A DNA stretch of 64,000 nt, from positions 3,555,923 to 3,619,922 of the forward strand of contig CM059199.1 in NCBI GenBank assembly GCA_030323885.1. Direction: 5' to 3'. The DNA is from Branchipolynoe longqiensis. Lineage: Eukaryota > Annelida > Polychaeta > Phyllodocida > Polynoidae. Both the position numbers and the translations under genes were made by a program. How positions within the stretch are numbered: the stretch's first letter is position 1; each line of letters opens with the position of its first letter. Below, in pieces: positions 30,722 to 41,984 of the stretch. The notes beneath the pieces were generated by a model. That model was not told the origin of the DNA. It did not search any database and saw only the letters and a program-made list of their open reading frames with translations.

Positions 30722-31321
30722 GACTAGATCACCGTTCCGACTGCGCATGCGCTGAAAACGGCGCTGGTAGCAAAGCAAAGGCGTACGGCCATTGAGTTTG
30801 CCAATACACGTAGGGCAAAACTTCGATTTTATTACAAAATTTATTTTCAAAAATGCATAATTTGGCAGAAACATGGATGGATGGATGCAATATAATAATA
30901 TAATGAATATGTTTAAGACACAACTCTCCATAATTAAGGATTTTGAGTTTACATCACCATTGATTAGACATCAGTAATTCTTGTCCTAAATATTAAAATG
31001 TCAAATGTGTCAACAAAAACTTGTTTCAAAGAAATATATAACCAATATCTGATTAACCCTACTCATTTTCTATTTCTACATATGTCATTAACCATAGGAC
31101 ATGGATAAAAACATGAGTAAAATAAGTCAAACTGACTCTGGCTATGGTTCTAACACTAGTGCCCAGATTTGTCTAAGTCTAAATGCACATGGCATAAGAT
31201 CTGCTAATTATATTGATGTAAATGCAATGCTGGATAAAAGATTAATATAATATATGTTTGTAGTTAGTGTTCTATGTTTCAAACAAGAGCTGAGATGAGC
31301 TGAAACTAGCACATTTCATAA
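30722..31321 (-). repeat. 650-bp dispersed repeat, copy 2
   Basis: Inverted relative of 415-1070, including the GC-rich end with TGCGCATGCGCTG at 30738 and the GAGCTGAGATGAGCTGAAAC end at 31288. Confidence 0.75.
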
Positions 31322-31439
31322 CTGCACCCAGTGTATTAGCATGTGCCATGTGCTTCTTGGGGGTATGTTTTGCTTTGAAGAATCCCACAATGCACCGCGC
31401 CGCCGGTTACATGCCCTTCTGTCGCTCCCGTACACTGGT

Positions 31440-31985
31440 TACCTATGCTGGTCACATGTTGGTTAGCTATGCTGGTTAATGGTTACCTACACTGTTTACC
31501 TACGCTGGTTGATGGCCACCTGTGCTGGTTCCCTACACTGGTTACCTGCCCTTCTGCCACTTACCTATGCTGGTTACCTAAGCTGATTGCTGGTTACCTA
31601 TGTTGGTTCCCTACTGTGGTTGCTGGTGACCTATGCTGGTTACTGGTTACCTACGCTGGTCACATGTTGGTTACCTATTCCGGTTACCAATGCTGGTTAC
31701 CTATGCTGGTTACCTATGCTGGTTACTGGTTACCTCCACTGGTTACCTACGCTTGTTGATGGCTACATGTGCTGGTTCCCTACACTGGTTACCTGCCCTT
31801 CTGCCACTTGCTGGTTCCCTGCACTGGTTGCTGGTTACCTACACTTGTTACCTACTAGTACTACTGTGGTTGCTGGTTACCTATGCAGGTTGCTGGTTAC
31901 CTATGCAGGTTGCCCGTTACCTACACCCCTCACCTACACTGGTTACCTATGCTGGGGCTGGTTACCTACACCCGTTCACTGGTTC
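31440..31985. repeat. GGTTACCTATGCT minisatellite
   Basis: Irregular units of 12 to 24 bp built on CTGGTTACCTA. Frames rich in Leu, Tyr, Trp and Gly are artefacts. Confidence 0.85.
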
Positions 31986-32019
31986 CCCAGGGCTCCCCCC
32001 GCTGGTTTCTCACTGATTC

Positions 32020-32380
32020 CGCCCATCCCGTTATCTCTCCTCCCGCTCGCAGCGCCCTCATGCGGACCCTCCAGATAGGCCGTATCGCTCCACGACGGCC
32101 CCTAATATCGCCCACCAGACCCGTCACCACCCGGCACGCCACCAAGCGGCCACGTCGGCACCACACTCCTCGCGATAAGGCGTCTCCGTGACCTAGTTTC
32201 CGACCGCCTATCGTCTATGGGACAGCGCTTCTTTCTCCGTGCGTGTGTTCGGGTTTTTTTCAGCTGTCATTGGTGACTCTGTGGTAACAAAGCGGACATC
32301 ATTATATACCGGGTTCCTAAGGCCACAAACCCCATATTTCTGGTGGCGAGATGTTTATTTACAATGGCGGACGTGAAATT
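32020..32380. other. CpG-rich interval, possible regulatory sequence
   Basis: CpG-dense to about 32240. ACAATGGCGGACG at 32361-32373 resembles a YY1-type initiator/start-codon context (AATGGCGG) but runs straight into a MITE-1 terminus at about 32380-32410, so no gene is called. Confidence 0.25.
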
Positions 32381-32469
32381 CAAAACCATCGGACTATGCA
32401 GCTTTAACCAACGGAGGGATAGTCAATCATCTCTTCACTTTAACATACAGAAGAGAACAATGAGTACAT

Positions 32470-32757
32470 TAAAGTTGCATAGTCCGATGGTTTTGAATTT
32501 CTGTATTTTTTCTGCGATAAATATATTAGATCGATCACTAGTATCTACTTTACATTAGTTCAAAGTTACTGTTATTTGAGATATTTTGAGTGCAAACATG
32601 GAAAATTAGTTTTGACAAGCTTGCTAAAACTCTGACACCATAGACTTCTGCAGTAACAGGTTCTGTTAAATTGACTCAGTATTGCCTTCTACGCAGAAAC
32701 AAATGCTTAATAAGTGCATCGAGTATCTAAGTTAGATATGTAAAATCAAGCTTTAAG
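32470..32757 (-). mobile_element. MITE-1, left part missing
   Basis: Reverse orientation from TTAAAGTTGCATAGTCCGAT to TATGTAAAATCAAG. A detached terminus lies at 32380-32410. Confidence 0.85.
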
Positions 32758-32834
32758 ATACAGTAAGGGTGACCAGACAAGGTGATGCCACATTGCTCAA
32801 ACTCAAAATACCCCAACCTCGCAAGAGCAAACTA

Positions 32835-33106
32835 ATGCCTAGTACACACCTACCATTTGTGCGCACCCACCTACCGTATACGATCTAAAACTGCCCGTTT
32901 CACACACAAAAATCGCTAGGTGTGCACTCCCCGCGCACACCTAGCGATTGCGATTCGTGACTAAAAACTCAGTTTTAGGGCTAAAACGGGCCGATTGCGA
33001 TTCGCGATTCGAAAAATGAATCGGCCCGTTTTCAGTTTTAAGCGGTTCGGGTCGAGTCGCGAGTTTTAGTGCGCGAATCGTATACGGTAGGTGTGTACCA
33101 GGCATA
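32835..33106. mobile_element. MITE-6, copy 1
   Basis: Ends are inverted: ATGCCTAGTACACACCTACC...CCGTATACGAT at left, ATCGTATACGGTAGGTGTGT then ACCAGGCAT at right. The internal GCGATTCGTGACTAAAAACT / AGTTTTAGGG region can also fold. A left-end duplication of about 20 bp is peculiar to this copy. A second copy is at 53959. Confidence 0.85.
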
Positions 33107-33235
33107 ACAAAAGCAAATGATAGGTGACTCATATTTAAATTGACTCGAGCAACAAATTCGTAATGTGTACACTAATTGTAATAAGTAATATCTAAGATAT
33201 ATATAATATAAATTTTACAATTAATTATTTTCATA

Positions 33236-33360
33236 GTATTAGCAATGTATATATGTGTTATTTTTATCTGGGGAAAACGCCTCATAAGTATTGTACTTCT
33301 GATTTCTCCTTCTTCATGTGAAACACCATTCATATAAATATCAGCTTGTAGTTCACAATG
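33236..33360 (-). repeat. Low-copy repeat, inverted relative of 55255-55340
   Basis: AAGTATTGTACTTCTGATTT and CTCCTTCTTCATGTGAAA match the complement of 55250-55310. Confidence 0.6.
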
Positions 33361-33396
33361 ATCTTGTGGAAATTAATCAGTATCTTTTCTTGTTTT

Positions 33397-33401
<5 letters not shown>

Positions 33402-33437
<36 letters not shown>
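33402..33437. repeat. (AT)n microsatellite
   Basis: About 17 dinucleotides. Confidence 0.95.
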
Positions 33438-33438
<1 letters not shown>

Positions 33439-33489
33439 GTAGAATCAAATCAACTTTGGGTTTCACAAATCTGATGCCTTCATTGGATA

Positions 33490-33833
33490 TTAAAGTTGCA
33501 TAGTCCAATAAGCATCAACAATTTAACAACAAAACACTCACCTAGATTTAATTCTACATATCAAACTTAGATACTGAGGCATTTATTAAACATTTGTTGC
33601 CATACAGAAGGCAATACTGAGTCAATTTAACAGAACCTGTTACTGCAGAAGCCTATGGTGTCAGAGCTTTGGTGTGCTAATTTTGCATGTTTGTGCTTCA
33701 AATATCTCCAAAGTTAGCGATTTAAAATCAAATTTACCACAAATTAAAGTAAGGCATATTATAACAATCAATTTAATATATTTATCTAAAGAAAATGGCC
33801 GAAAATTAAAACCAGCAGACTATGCAACTTTAA
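33490..33833 (+). mobile_element. MITE-1, full copy
   Basis: TTAAAGTTGCATAGTCCAAT to GCAGACTATGCAACTTTAA, 344 bp. Confidence 0.9.
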
Positions 33834-34049
33834 CTTCTAAATAAACAGCCAGTAATACGACAGACTTAACTATCAACTTTAACATTTTGTTCAAATTGTA
33901 ACTAGCCAGCCTATTCACCAGTCATCACAACTTTGAATGGTGTGAACAGTTCCCGTCTGTGCTTATTTATGCGATAGGAATCCTCAAGGGGATACCATAA
34001 CATTTACACCATAACCATCTTCATTCTTACAACACCGTATCAGACAAAC

Positions 34050-34200
34050 GGCCGCCTTCCGGTCGCCTATTGGTCTGCGCGTGTCACGTGATTTACGACG
34101 CGCTTAGGGGCGCATGCGCAATCCCATTGTAACACCCATCTCGGCTTCATCGGTCGTGACGTCATCGGATAGTAGCGCGCTCTGACACATTTCCCCCCTG
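34050..34200. promoter_or_regulatory. Compact promoter-like motif cluster
   Basis: Within 96 bp lie an inverted CCAAT box (34069-34073), the E-box palindrome TCACGTGA (34084-34091), an NRF1-type GCGCATGCGCA (34110-34120) and a CRE TGACGTCA (34157-34164), in CpG-rich sequence without a TATA box. This combination is typical of animal housekeeping promoters, often bidirectional. A donor-like CACCAG then GTAGGA follows at 34313. No downstream coding exon is recognisable, so the call rests on motifs. Confidence 0.45.
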
Positions 34201-34391
34201 GTGGTGTGTGCGCGAACCATCAAAGGAGGTGTAGATGGTGGTGCCCTAAACGATGTAGAGCCAGGCTGTTGAGCATAATAGCAGAACTATAAATATAATA
34301 GTCGAATCACCAGGTAGGAGTGGGTGGGGGTGGGGGAGGGGGGGTAGTTGTTGGGGGTGGTGGGGGAGAGTTCTTAGCGGGGGATATAAAG

Positions 34392-34705
34392 TGACCACCG
34401 GACGCGATGGCCGAATCGGTAGAGCGCAGACTTCCCATCCGAGACATCGGGAGTTTGATTCTTGGCCGAGTCAAGCCAATGACTTACAAAATTGATCCTT
34501 GTCACAGGGTGTACTGGTTAGCTCAGTTGCAGGATACTATGACTGTGTGGGGTATCGGGTGATGGTGCTAGCACCCAGGTTGCCCAGTGGTGCAGCACTA
34601 CAAAGCTTGACATGAGTGTGCAATGTCACAAGTTGGTGCCTGTCTTGACATGAATTCTAGATGTTGCCAGGACGTGAAACTAATCAAGCAAACAAAGAAA
34701 CAAAC
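34392..34705 (+). mobile_element. SINE-beta, full length
   Basis: Head GACCACCGGACGCGATGGCC, A-box-like GGCCGAATCGGTAGAGCG, degenerate B box GGGAGTTTGATTCTTGG, tail ending ATCAAGCAAACAAAG. A small deletion removes part of the mid body after CCTTGTCA. Confidence 0.85.
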
Positions 34706-34821
34706 TATAAATTGAGCATTTTGAAATTGGATTGAATTTTACAATGGCCATTGCGCTGGTATATATTTGTTTTTACTAAAACGTGCCTGTTCCCGCTTAT
34801 TTCAAACAGAAAAAGACCCTG

Positions 34822-35226
34822 TACAGTGTTATCCCATTATAATTCGACCGGTGAACTCTATCTAATGTCGTCGCGAAAAAAGCAAGGATCGCGCTAAGTA
34901 GAGATTAAAGGAAATTAACAATACAGTAAAACCTCTCTAAATCGACCGACCTTGGGACCGACTTTAAGTGGTCCATTTAGGGAGGTGATCAGTTTAGGGA
35001 GTTACAATATGGTTACAAATAAAGCGATCAATATAGGGGAGTGGTCGATCTGTGTAGGTGGTCGGTTAGAGACGTTTTACTGTAGTTTATAATGATTCAT
35101 CGCCTTTTATCCAATCAACAATAGTTTATTTTTAACATAGCAATTTTGTAAGGGAGATCCAATGATTGGTGCCGTTTTATCCAAATTCGCGTTAAATCGA
35201 GGCGCGTAACTTTGGGGTTTTGCTGT
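34822..35226. mobile_element. Pogo-like element hosting a MITE-2
   Basis: TACAGTGTTATCCCATTATA at left and the complement of TACAGCAAAACCCCAAAGTT at right suggest an element of the same broad type as MITE-2 and MITE-3, with MITE-2 nested at 34922-35084. Confidence 0.55.
34922..35084 (-). mobile_element. MITE-2, nested copy
   Basis: TACAGTAAAACCTCTCTAAA to GACGTTTTACTGTA with an internal deletion of about 15 bp. Confidence 0.85.
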
Positions 35227-35229
35227 ACT

Positions 35230-35935
35230 TGGTTGATCATGACATTTTGCTCATTTTCAATTGGCTCATTTTATTGTTATGATCGGATCACATTGCTAAT
35301 TAGGACAATGATGCCATGTTTTTTTATTATATTTAGTATTCGACATGGATGAAAATTCTCAACGGAATTGATCGAATTTTTCATATTTACCGAATAGTGT
35401 TAAGCAAAACACCAAAGAACCAGCAACTGGTTAGTTTGAATCCTGATTTCACACATTTTACGTGATTCCCTGACAGGGTTAATCATATGGGGGGGAAATC
35501 TGTGTTATCGCAGAAATTTGCTGTTTTGATTTCTGCGTTTTTTTGGCAGACACCACTTTCATGCCTTTTTCGAGTGTTTTCGGGCTTCATGTACTATAGC
35601 AACATCTAATATTTACACTGGCATAAAACGCTATGATCATATATATATATATATATATAGCTTGTTGATTAGAACAATGGCAGCAAGCTCTTTTAATTAT
35701 ATTTAGTATTCGATTTGTTTGTGGCTTACAAACTAGCAACATCTAATGTACCTTGATTGGAAGCTTTTCATGTGTTCTGTTGAGGTACATTTCAAAGGCT
35801 GGGAATTTAATGTAGAGGTGGGTTGGGGGGGGGGGACGGAAGATAATGTGGGGGGGGGGGTCCCTGTGGCAACCATCTTGATATGACTGTGCTGATTTTT
35901 CTTTTCTTTGTTGATCTGCTATATGCAGCAACACG
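35230..35935. other. AT-rich interval with internal duplicate segments
   Basis: TTATATTTAGTATTCGA recurs at 35328 and 35696 in similar context. The 35745-35885 segment (AATTTAATGTAGAGGTG, GGGTCCCTGTGGCAACCATC) is repeated at 36143-36290. No gene. Confidence 0.5.
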
Positions 35936-35938
35936 TTT

Positions 35939-36134
35939 TTCTCTAACCGACCACCTCCACATATCAAGCACTCTTCTACATCGATCACTTTATTTCACGT
36001 CAATTGCTTTAGTTGGGTCCAATACGATCGCCCATACAATACTATTGTAGTGATCTTAAAAAGCTAACCACCTCCGTAAATGGAACATTTATAGTCGGTC
36101 CCATGGACGGTCAATTTGGAGAGGTGTCATTGTA
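35939..36134 (+). mobile_element. MITE-2, 5' end decayed
   Basis: Interior CTAACCGACCACCTCCACAT to GGAGAGGTGTCATTGTA. The left terminus has lost the TACAGT start. Confidence 0.7.
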
Positions 36135-36479
36135 GTTTGTTGATTGGACCCTTTGCAGGTGCCCTGTTGGGGAGCATCTAAAAGCCGTGCATTTAATGTA
36201 GACGTAGCCCTGTGGTGTGGTGGGGGGGGGGGGAGCGGGTGTGTGTGTGTGGGGGGGGGGGGGGTCCCTGTAGCCACCATCTTGGCAGGCATGCGCAGAT
36301 AGCGCCGTCCCGTGGGCTCCTGGCGGCGTTATCTGCACGCGTCTGCTGCCCGCCACGAACGCAGCGTCCCGGCCAGCGCTGTCCACCCGTGCAAGGGACC
36401 GTCTGTGGGGACGCCCAATCTGCCGCACGGGCCCCGGAGACGCCCCCCGCCCCTACACAGCCTGCCTGCCTGCTGGAGA

Positions 36480-36835
36480 AGTGGTGGTGGCGGGGGAGGC
36501 GGTGATGTGGTTGTGGTATGGTGGTGTTGGGGTGGTTGTGGTATGTATGGTGGTGGTTGTGGTGTTAGGGTGGTTGTGGTATGGTGGTGGTAGGGTGGTT
36601 GTGGTATGGTGGTGTTAATGTGGTTGTGGTATGGTGGTGTTAGGGTGGCTGTGGTATGGTGGTGTTAGGGTGGTTGTGGTATGGTGGTGGCAGGGTGGTT
36701 CTGGTATGGTGGTGGTATGGTGGGTGTGGTGTTAGGGTGGTTGTGGTATGGGGTGTTATTGTGGTTGGTGGTGTTAGGGTGGCAGTGGTATGATGCTGTT
36801 AGGGTGGTGGTGAGGTTGTGGTGGCGGTGTTAGAC
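36480..36835 (+). repeat. GGTGGTTGTGGTATGGTGGT minisatellite
   Basis: Unit of about 24 bp (GGTGTTAGGGTGGTTGTGGT plus ATGG) with drift, followed by GGTCATGGTCGTGG repeats to 36890. Confidence 0.9.
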
Positions 36836-36894
36836 AATGGATATGGTGGTGATGGACTTGGTCGTGGTCATGGTCATGGTCGTGGAGGTGGTCA

Positions 36895-37700
36895 GGAGGG
36901 CATCCAGGAATTGTCTAGGGGGTTTTCCAAATATGGATCGAAACTAACCCTATTTTAGAGTAATTTGTTTAACATGGGTTGGTGGAACAACACCCATTTT
37001 AAGGCAATATTTTACATGGTTTTCTGTTAAGAAGCAACTGGGAAACCAGGAAACCTCCCTCCATGTGCATCCCTGAGATATACGTTTATGTAATTTTTTT
37101 AACAATTTTTGTTGGGGGGAGGGGGGGTCCGGGAAACCAAGAAACTCCCCTGGGTGCGCCCCTGGTGGTGGTGGTGGTCTTGTTATTATGGAGGGGGTGT
37201 TAGGGTGGAGGTTGTGTAGGAGGTGGTGCTGGGCGTCTTATAGTGGTGCTGGTGCTGGTGCTGGTGCTGGTGGTGGTGCTGGTGGTGGCTGTAGCAGTGG
37301 AGGTGGTAGTCGTTGCTGTGGGAACGGCAAAGTAGGGGTGGCATGACAAAATCTTTATCTTGAGAACCGAAAAATGTCTAATGCCTTACTGGGAACATGT
37401 CAGCATGCGAGGCTAGTCGACTTTCCCCCTAGGGCCTGCTTGAAATGCCATTTAACTCATTTTCCCTCCTCTTTTCTTGCGGTTTAAAAAAAATCGAACT
37501 CCCCTTTTCTGAGAGGTTGACATTGAATGCAATTTAGTATCGCTCAACCCATCATTGAGATTTTCTTCTCTGAAGTACTATCGATCGGGGAGTAGTAATA
37601 ATTTGTAGCGACGAGTCACTACTAAATCATTGAAATATTAATTCATTCGCATGCACAAAGATGAAAGAAATAAAATAGATCAACACAAAAGCAGATTAAA
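36895..37700. other. Interval of mixed unique and simple sequence
   Basis: Two diverged copies of GGGAAACCARGAAACYYCCC (37047, 37131) suggest an old repeat. (GGTGCT)n lies at 37240-37275. The remainder is unique AT-rich sequence without a supported gene. Confidence 0.4.
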
Positions 37701-37705
37701 GGACT

Positions 37706-38010
37706 ACCGTATATGTCCCAATAGTCGCACACTGCGCGAGTGCAGACACATGGATGCAAGCCTATTCAACGGTAAAGAATTTCATGGATTTGGTTTCGTC
37801 GTGCCTCTGAAATAAAGTGGGATTGTCTTATTTTATCAGTCTGAATATGATCGTACATTTTTATTTGTTTCTGTCATGCCTCTGTAATAAAGTGGGATTG
37901 TCTTCATATTTTATGTGCATTCAGTCTGAATATGAACGTAAATTTGTATGCGCATTCAATCTTGAAATGGGGGGTGTGCTTCTATTGGGATATATATGGT
38001 ATATGATTTT
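37706..38010 (+). mobile_element. MITE-8, copy 2, with internal duplication
   Basis: It starts ACTACCGTATATGTCCCAAT. The segment TGCCTCTGWAATAAAGTGGG occurs twice (37802, 37880), which lengthens this copy. The right end reads GGGATATATATGGTATATG. Confidence 0.7.
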
Positions 38011-38239
38011 TAAAACAACTCAAAACTCTATCGACCGGAGGGTTGTAATATTAGTGTCACGCGAGTCCCCAGCATCGCAAATTCAACTTGATTTCGCAAG
38101 CGCAGAATTGATTTCGACGCTAAAAGAAATGTAGGTCTTTTAGGGGGCGAGCATTTTTTTCATCTGTGGTTAAAAGGATTTGTCGCACACTTTCCTGGCT
38201 CCCCGGCCTTCTCCCCTTCCCCTCTCTCCCCCCTTCCTT

Positions 38240-38263
38240 TCCCCTCTCTTCGTCTCCCCCTTC

Positions 38264-38298
<35 letters not shown>

Positions 38299-38310
38299 AC
38301 CACCAACACC
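38240..38310. repeat. Poly-C run of about 37 bases with flanking CT-rich tract
   Basis: One of the longest homopolymers in the window; length in the assembly may be unreliable. Confidence 0.95.
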
Positions 38311-38329
38311 CACACACACACTCGCGTTC

Positions 38330-38530
38330 GTTGCTGGCTGCTTCTTCTGTGGGTTTGAACCAATTCCACTTGGCTTACATCGGTAATGGCCGCGGCTTGG
38401 TCTCCGCGCCAAAGGCTAATGCTCGGGAACCGTTTCGCCCGAATGAAATTATTGGCGTCGCGGCCTGCTCGGGCGGAGCCCCGGCTTGAAGCTCATTAGA
38501 CTAGATTTGGCTAATGAAATTTATAACTTC
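38330..38530. other. Short unique CpG-containing segment with homeodomain-type cores
   Basis: CTAATG, CTCATTAG and GGCTAATGAAATTTATA lie within 38410-38525 beside CpG-rich sequence. This could be a conserved non-coding element; only motif evidence. Confidence 0.25.
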
Positions 38531-38579
38531 TTTTTTTGAGGGTCTATCAAAGCCTTGCCAGAAGATGTGTGCATCTGTG

Positions 38580-39235
38580 TTCGAGAGAGAGAGTGAGAGA
38601 GTGTGGGGGAGCGCGGCGCGAGAGGAAGAAAAAGACTAAAAGGGAGCGTCCGCGACAGAGAAGGAGCGTCCGCGACAGAGAAGGAGCGCGTGCACGGGAA
38701 AGGGAGCACGAGAGAGAGAGGGAGCGCGAAATGGTAAAATAGGCAGCGCACAAGAGAAACGGACGGCGCAAGCGAGGAAGATACAGACAGAGAGAGGTAG
38801 AGAGACAGATATAGAGAGAGATAGAGACAGATATAGAGACATATATAGAGACATATATATAGAGACATATATATAGAGACAGATATAGAGACAGATATAG
38901 AGACAGATATAGAGACAGATATAGAGACAGATATAGAGACATATAATAGAGAGACAGGTATGGAGAGAGAGATAGAGATAGATAGATAGAGAGAGAGAGA
39001 TAGAGAGAAGAAAGGGAATAATATCAGGACGGGTTCTATATTTACTGACACTGACAGGCACAAGGGGTGAAGTTAGATTGGCACTCCTGACCTGAGGGAA
39101 GGAAGGAAGAAACCAAGGAAGGAAGCGCGACATAGGCGTATGTACAGAGAGTGAAGGTAAATTGACACTCCGGAGTGAGTGAAGGAAGGAAGGAAGGAAG
39201 GAAGGCAGGCAGGCAGGAAGAGACAGCAGCGTAAA
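38580..39235. repeat. GA-rich tract (GAGACATATA, GAGA, GGAAG repeats)
   Basis: AGAGACAGATATAGAGACAG units (38800-38945), then GATAGA and GGAAG repeats. Serine/leucine-rich minus frames up to 241 codons are artefacts of the pyrimidine strand. Confidence 0.9.
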
Positions 39236-39264
39236 TTGACACATAGAACTAAATCGACACTCCT

Positions 39265-39860
39265 GTATAGCAAACGAGATGAACGACAATATCGATGGGC
39301 GAGGCAGTTCTTTGGTATACCTTGAGTGAACTTTAGTCGCGAGTTTCTCAGCAAAGCACAAACAAGATGGGACTACATAAAGGGAGAAACCAATGATATC
39401 GGTGGGAGAGACGGTCAGCTCTTTGGTGAACCTTGAGTGAAGTTAGGTTCACTCGAGTTGTTGAGTGAAGAACGAACAAGATAACCTACAGAGAGAGAGC
39501 AAAGCCAACAATATCATAGAGACGGAGTGAACTTAAATTGCCCCGAGTTGCTCAGCGAAGCGAGAATGGGAGACAAGGAAGCCACCGATATCGAGGGACA
39601 GTCAGTTCTTTGGTGAAGGTTGAGTTAACATAAAATTGTCTCGAGTTGCTAAGCGGAGAGAGAACGAGAGATATCGGAGAAAGGGTCAGTTCTTTGGTCA
39701 ACCTTGAATTAACTTAAATTGTCTCGAGTTGCTCAACGAAGAGAGAACGACAGACAAAGAAGCCAATGATATCGGAGAGCGGGCTAGTTCTTTGGCTGAG
39801 TGGAGATAAGAAGAGACGACGATATCAGATGGAGTTCTTTGGTTAACCTTCAGTGAAGTG
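39265..39860 (+). repeat. Diverged satellite with unit of about 110 bp
   Basis: TCAGTTCTTTGGTGAACCTT, GAGTGAACTTAAATTG, CTCGAGTTGCTCAGCGAAG and CCAAYGATATCG recur in that order about five to six times. Old, heavily drifted. Confidence 0.7.
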
Positions 39861-39884
39861 AAGTGAAATGGACATTGCGGGAAT

Positions 39885-40135
39885 TGAGGGGGAGATCAGA
39901 AAAGTCTTGCCTCGTAATAGCGCGTTAATTTTTGGCCTGGACGATGGTGGAAGGGTTAGGGGTGGGGGGGGGGGGGGGACTGAGTCGCCGCTGGTGTCAT
40001 GGAAACTTTGGAATTGAGTGGGGGAGATCAGAAAAGCCTTGCCTCGTAATAGCGCGTTAATTTTTGGCCTGGACGATGGTGGAACGGTTGGGGGCGGGGG
40101 GTGGGGGTCGCCGCTGGCGTAATGGAAACGTTGGT
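39885..40135 (+). repeat. Tandem duplication, two units of about 125 bp
   Basis: GAGATCAGAAAAGTCTTGCC through GGCCTGGACGATGGTGGAA and GTCGCCGCTGG appear twice with few differences, so the duplication is recent. Confidence 0.85.
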
Positions 40136-40139
40136 CGAT

Positions 40140-40580
40140 GGTCGGGATGAAATCACATCATACCGCCATCAATAACGAACCCTGTCACGGCCACAGTCGC
40201 GCCGAATACCGTCAAATTCAATTAGGCGAATTTGATCTAGTTGGGATGAAATGATTCCTTAATCAAACTCACGTAAGAGCACCGCAGGGATGGTGGGATG
40301 GCGGAGCTTGGGAAAAAAAGGGCCGGCAGAAAATTGGGTCAGCGAGTCCTGGTCATCCATCAAGCCGCATAGTCGGACAAATACGGTGTCAATTCTTAAC
40401 CGACAGCAATTACCTTACATTGGTGGGTCTTTGGCCAATATTAATGTGTTTAAGCAGTGTTCGTTTTGGTGTATTCCCCACACGCACTTACACTAGTTAC
40501 AGTGTTACACATACATATACACATAGCTACACATACACATACACATACATGTAAATATATATATAATATATACATTCATA
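40140..40580. other. Unique interval, no gene seen
   Basis: Ordinary composition without a recognised element. A CACATACA microsatellite at 40500-40560. Confidence 0.5.
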
Positions 40581-40767
40581 TACAGTTAAACCTCTCTATA
40601 TCGACCCCCCTTTGGACAGACTTTAAGCGGTCTATTTAGTGAGGTGGTCGGTTTAGGGAGTAAGATTAGAATATGGTTACAATGGTAGTGTTGGGACGCA
40701 AATAAAGCGATCGATATACGGGAGTGGTCGATCTGTGGAGGTGGGAGGTTAGGGAGGTTTTACTGTA
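40581..40767 (-). mobile_element. MITE-2, full copy
   Basis: TACAGTTAAACCTCTCTATA to GGGAGGTTTTACTGTA, followed by ATATACATATA sequence. Confidence 0.85.
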
Positions 40768-40824
40768 TATACATATAATATTTCGATTGTACAACGTAAT
40801 ATATCGACAGCTCAATTTGAAACT

Positions 40825-40829
<5 letters not shown>

Positions 40830-40878
<49 letters not shown>
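40830..40878. repeat. (TA)n microsatellite
   Basis: About 24 dinucleotides, followed by (GT)n. Confidence 0.95.
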
Positions 40879-40888
<10 letters not shown>

Positions 40889-40983
40889 CTGTGGCTGTGG
40901 ATATATGTATATACATGAAGAGTTCAGTAAACGTCAATAAAACAAGTGGCTTAACACATTTAAAGGATATACCTGAAGGTAAT

Positions 40984-41511
40984 GTTAAAGTTGCATGGTC
41001 CGATGAAATATAATTTTGTCAAAATCAAAAGAACTACCTACATTTGATCCTATATAACCACCTTTGATACTAGTGCATTAACTAATGATTTGGTACAGCA
41101 TATACAGAATAATCTGTGAATTTATAACCCCATTCCTTTGGACACTCACTTTGAGACAGCCATTAAACAGGGAGACCAGTAACCAATTAGGTCAATCTCA
41201 TGACCTTATTAGTCCTGCGCTCATTCCCAGTACCATATATGGCATTAGTCAGGTTTCAGACTACCTTCACATTAATAGGTCATTCCTCATCACATGACCA
41301 TTGCAAGATGTGAATCTGGACCACAACAACAAGACTTTTGACAAGCTTACCGAAATGATTTTGGATCCTTTCAGCTCAAATTGCTCCAGAATTAGCCATT
41401 TTTCATCGAAATGACTCAGGAATAGTAAAGAGTAGTTTATAATAGTCAACCTGATATATTTATCTAAACAATGATGCAAGAATTCGAAAGCCATTGGACT
41501 TTGCAACTTTA
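40984..41511 (+). mobile_element. MITE-1, long variant of about 528 bp
   Basis: TTAAAGTTGCATGGTCCGAT start and GGACTTTGCAACTTTAA end. The middle (about 41110-41300) has sequence absent from other copies, so it is either a longer parental form or carries an insertion. No transposase-like frame in the extra part. Confidence 0.75.
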
Positions 41512-41717
41512 ATTCTCACTAATTCCATGTTGGTTGTGAAGAAATGGTTATGGAGCAATGAACAAAAAGAATTATGTAAATAATGACTTTTTGAAGGTTT
41601 TGACTCATTTGAAGTCGTTTTTTTTTAATTGGAGCATACAGGATTTGCACCTGAACTTCTCATATACGGATCTATAAATCATACATATAGTTGCATATAT
41701 ATTTTGCGTTGGTAAAT

Positions 41718-41880
41718 TAGTTGATTGACCAGCGGAATTTTCAATCGCAGACAATTGTGCTTCGGCATTCCACTGCTCCTTTCCCTATCCTAGTAATGCT
41801 AAATGCAAGGCTAGGTAGCGACAGGTATCAATTCATTGGTTTAACTTGACCATGGTTCGAATGCTATGACCTACTAAAAA
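41718..41880 (-). mobile_element. SINE with tail B, minus strand
   Basis: TTAGTTGATTGACCAGCGGA through CAGACAATTGTGCTTCG and GGCTAGGTAGCGACAGG to a decayed B box ATGGTTCGAATGC. Head lost. Confidence 0.75.
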
Positions 41881-41984
41881 GTGTGAAGGGGGGGGGGGGA
41901 AGGGAGGGGGAGCGCTTCAATGCGTCTGGGAACATAACATGCAATATATATATACACATATATTTATATTCATGTATATAGATT

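Noticed and set aside
32343..32558. Coding start at ATGGCGGACG
   Set aside because: The frame enters a MITE-1 terminus after a few codons.
38547..39361. Minus-strand frames of 131 to 241 codons
   Set aside because: GA-rich microsatellite tract read on the pyrimidine strand.
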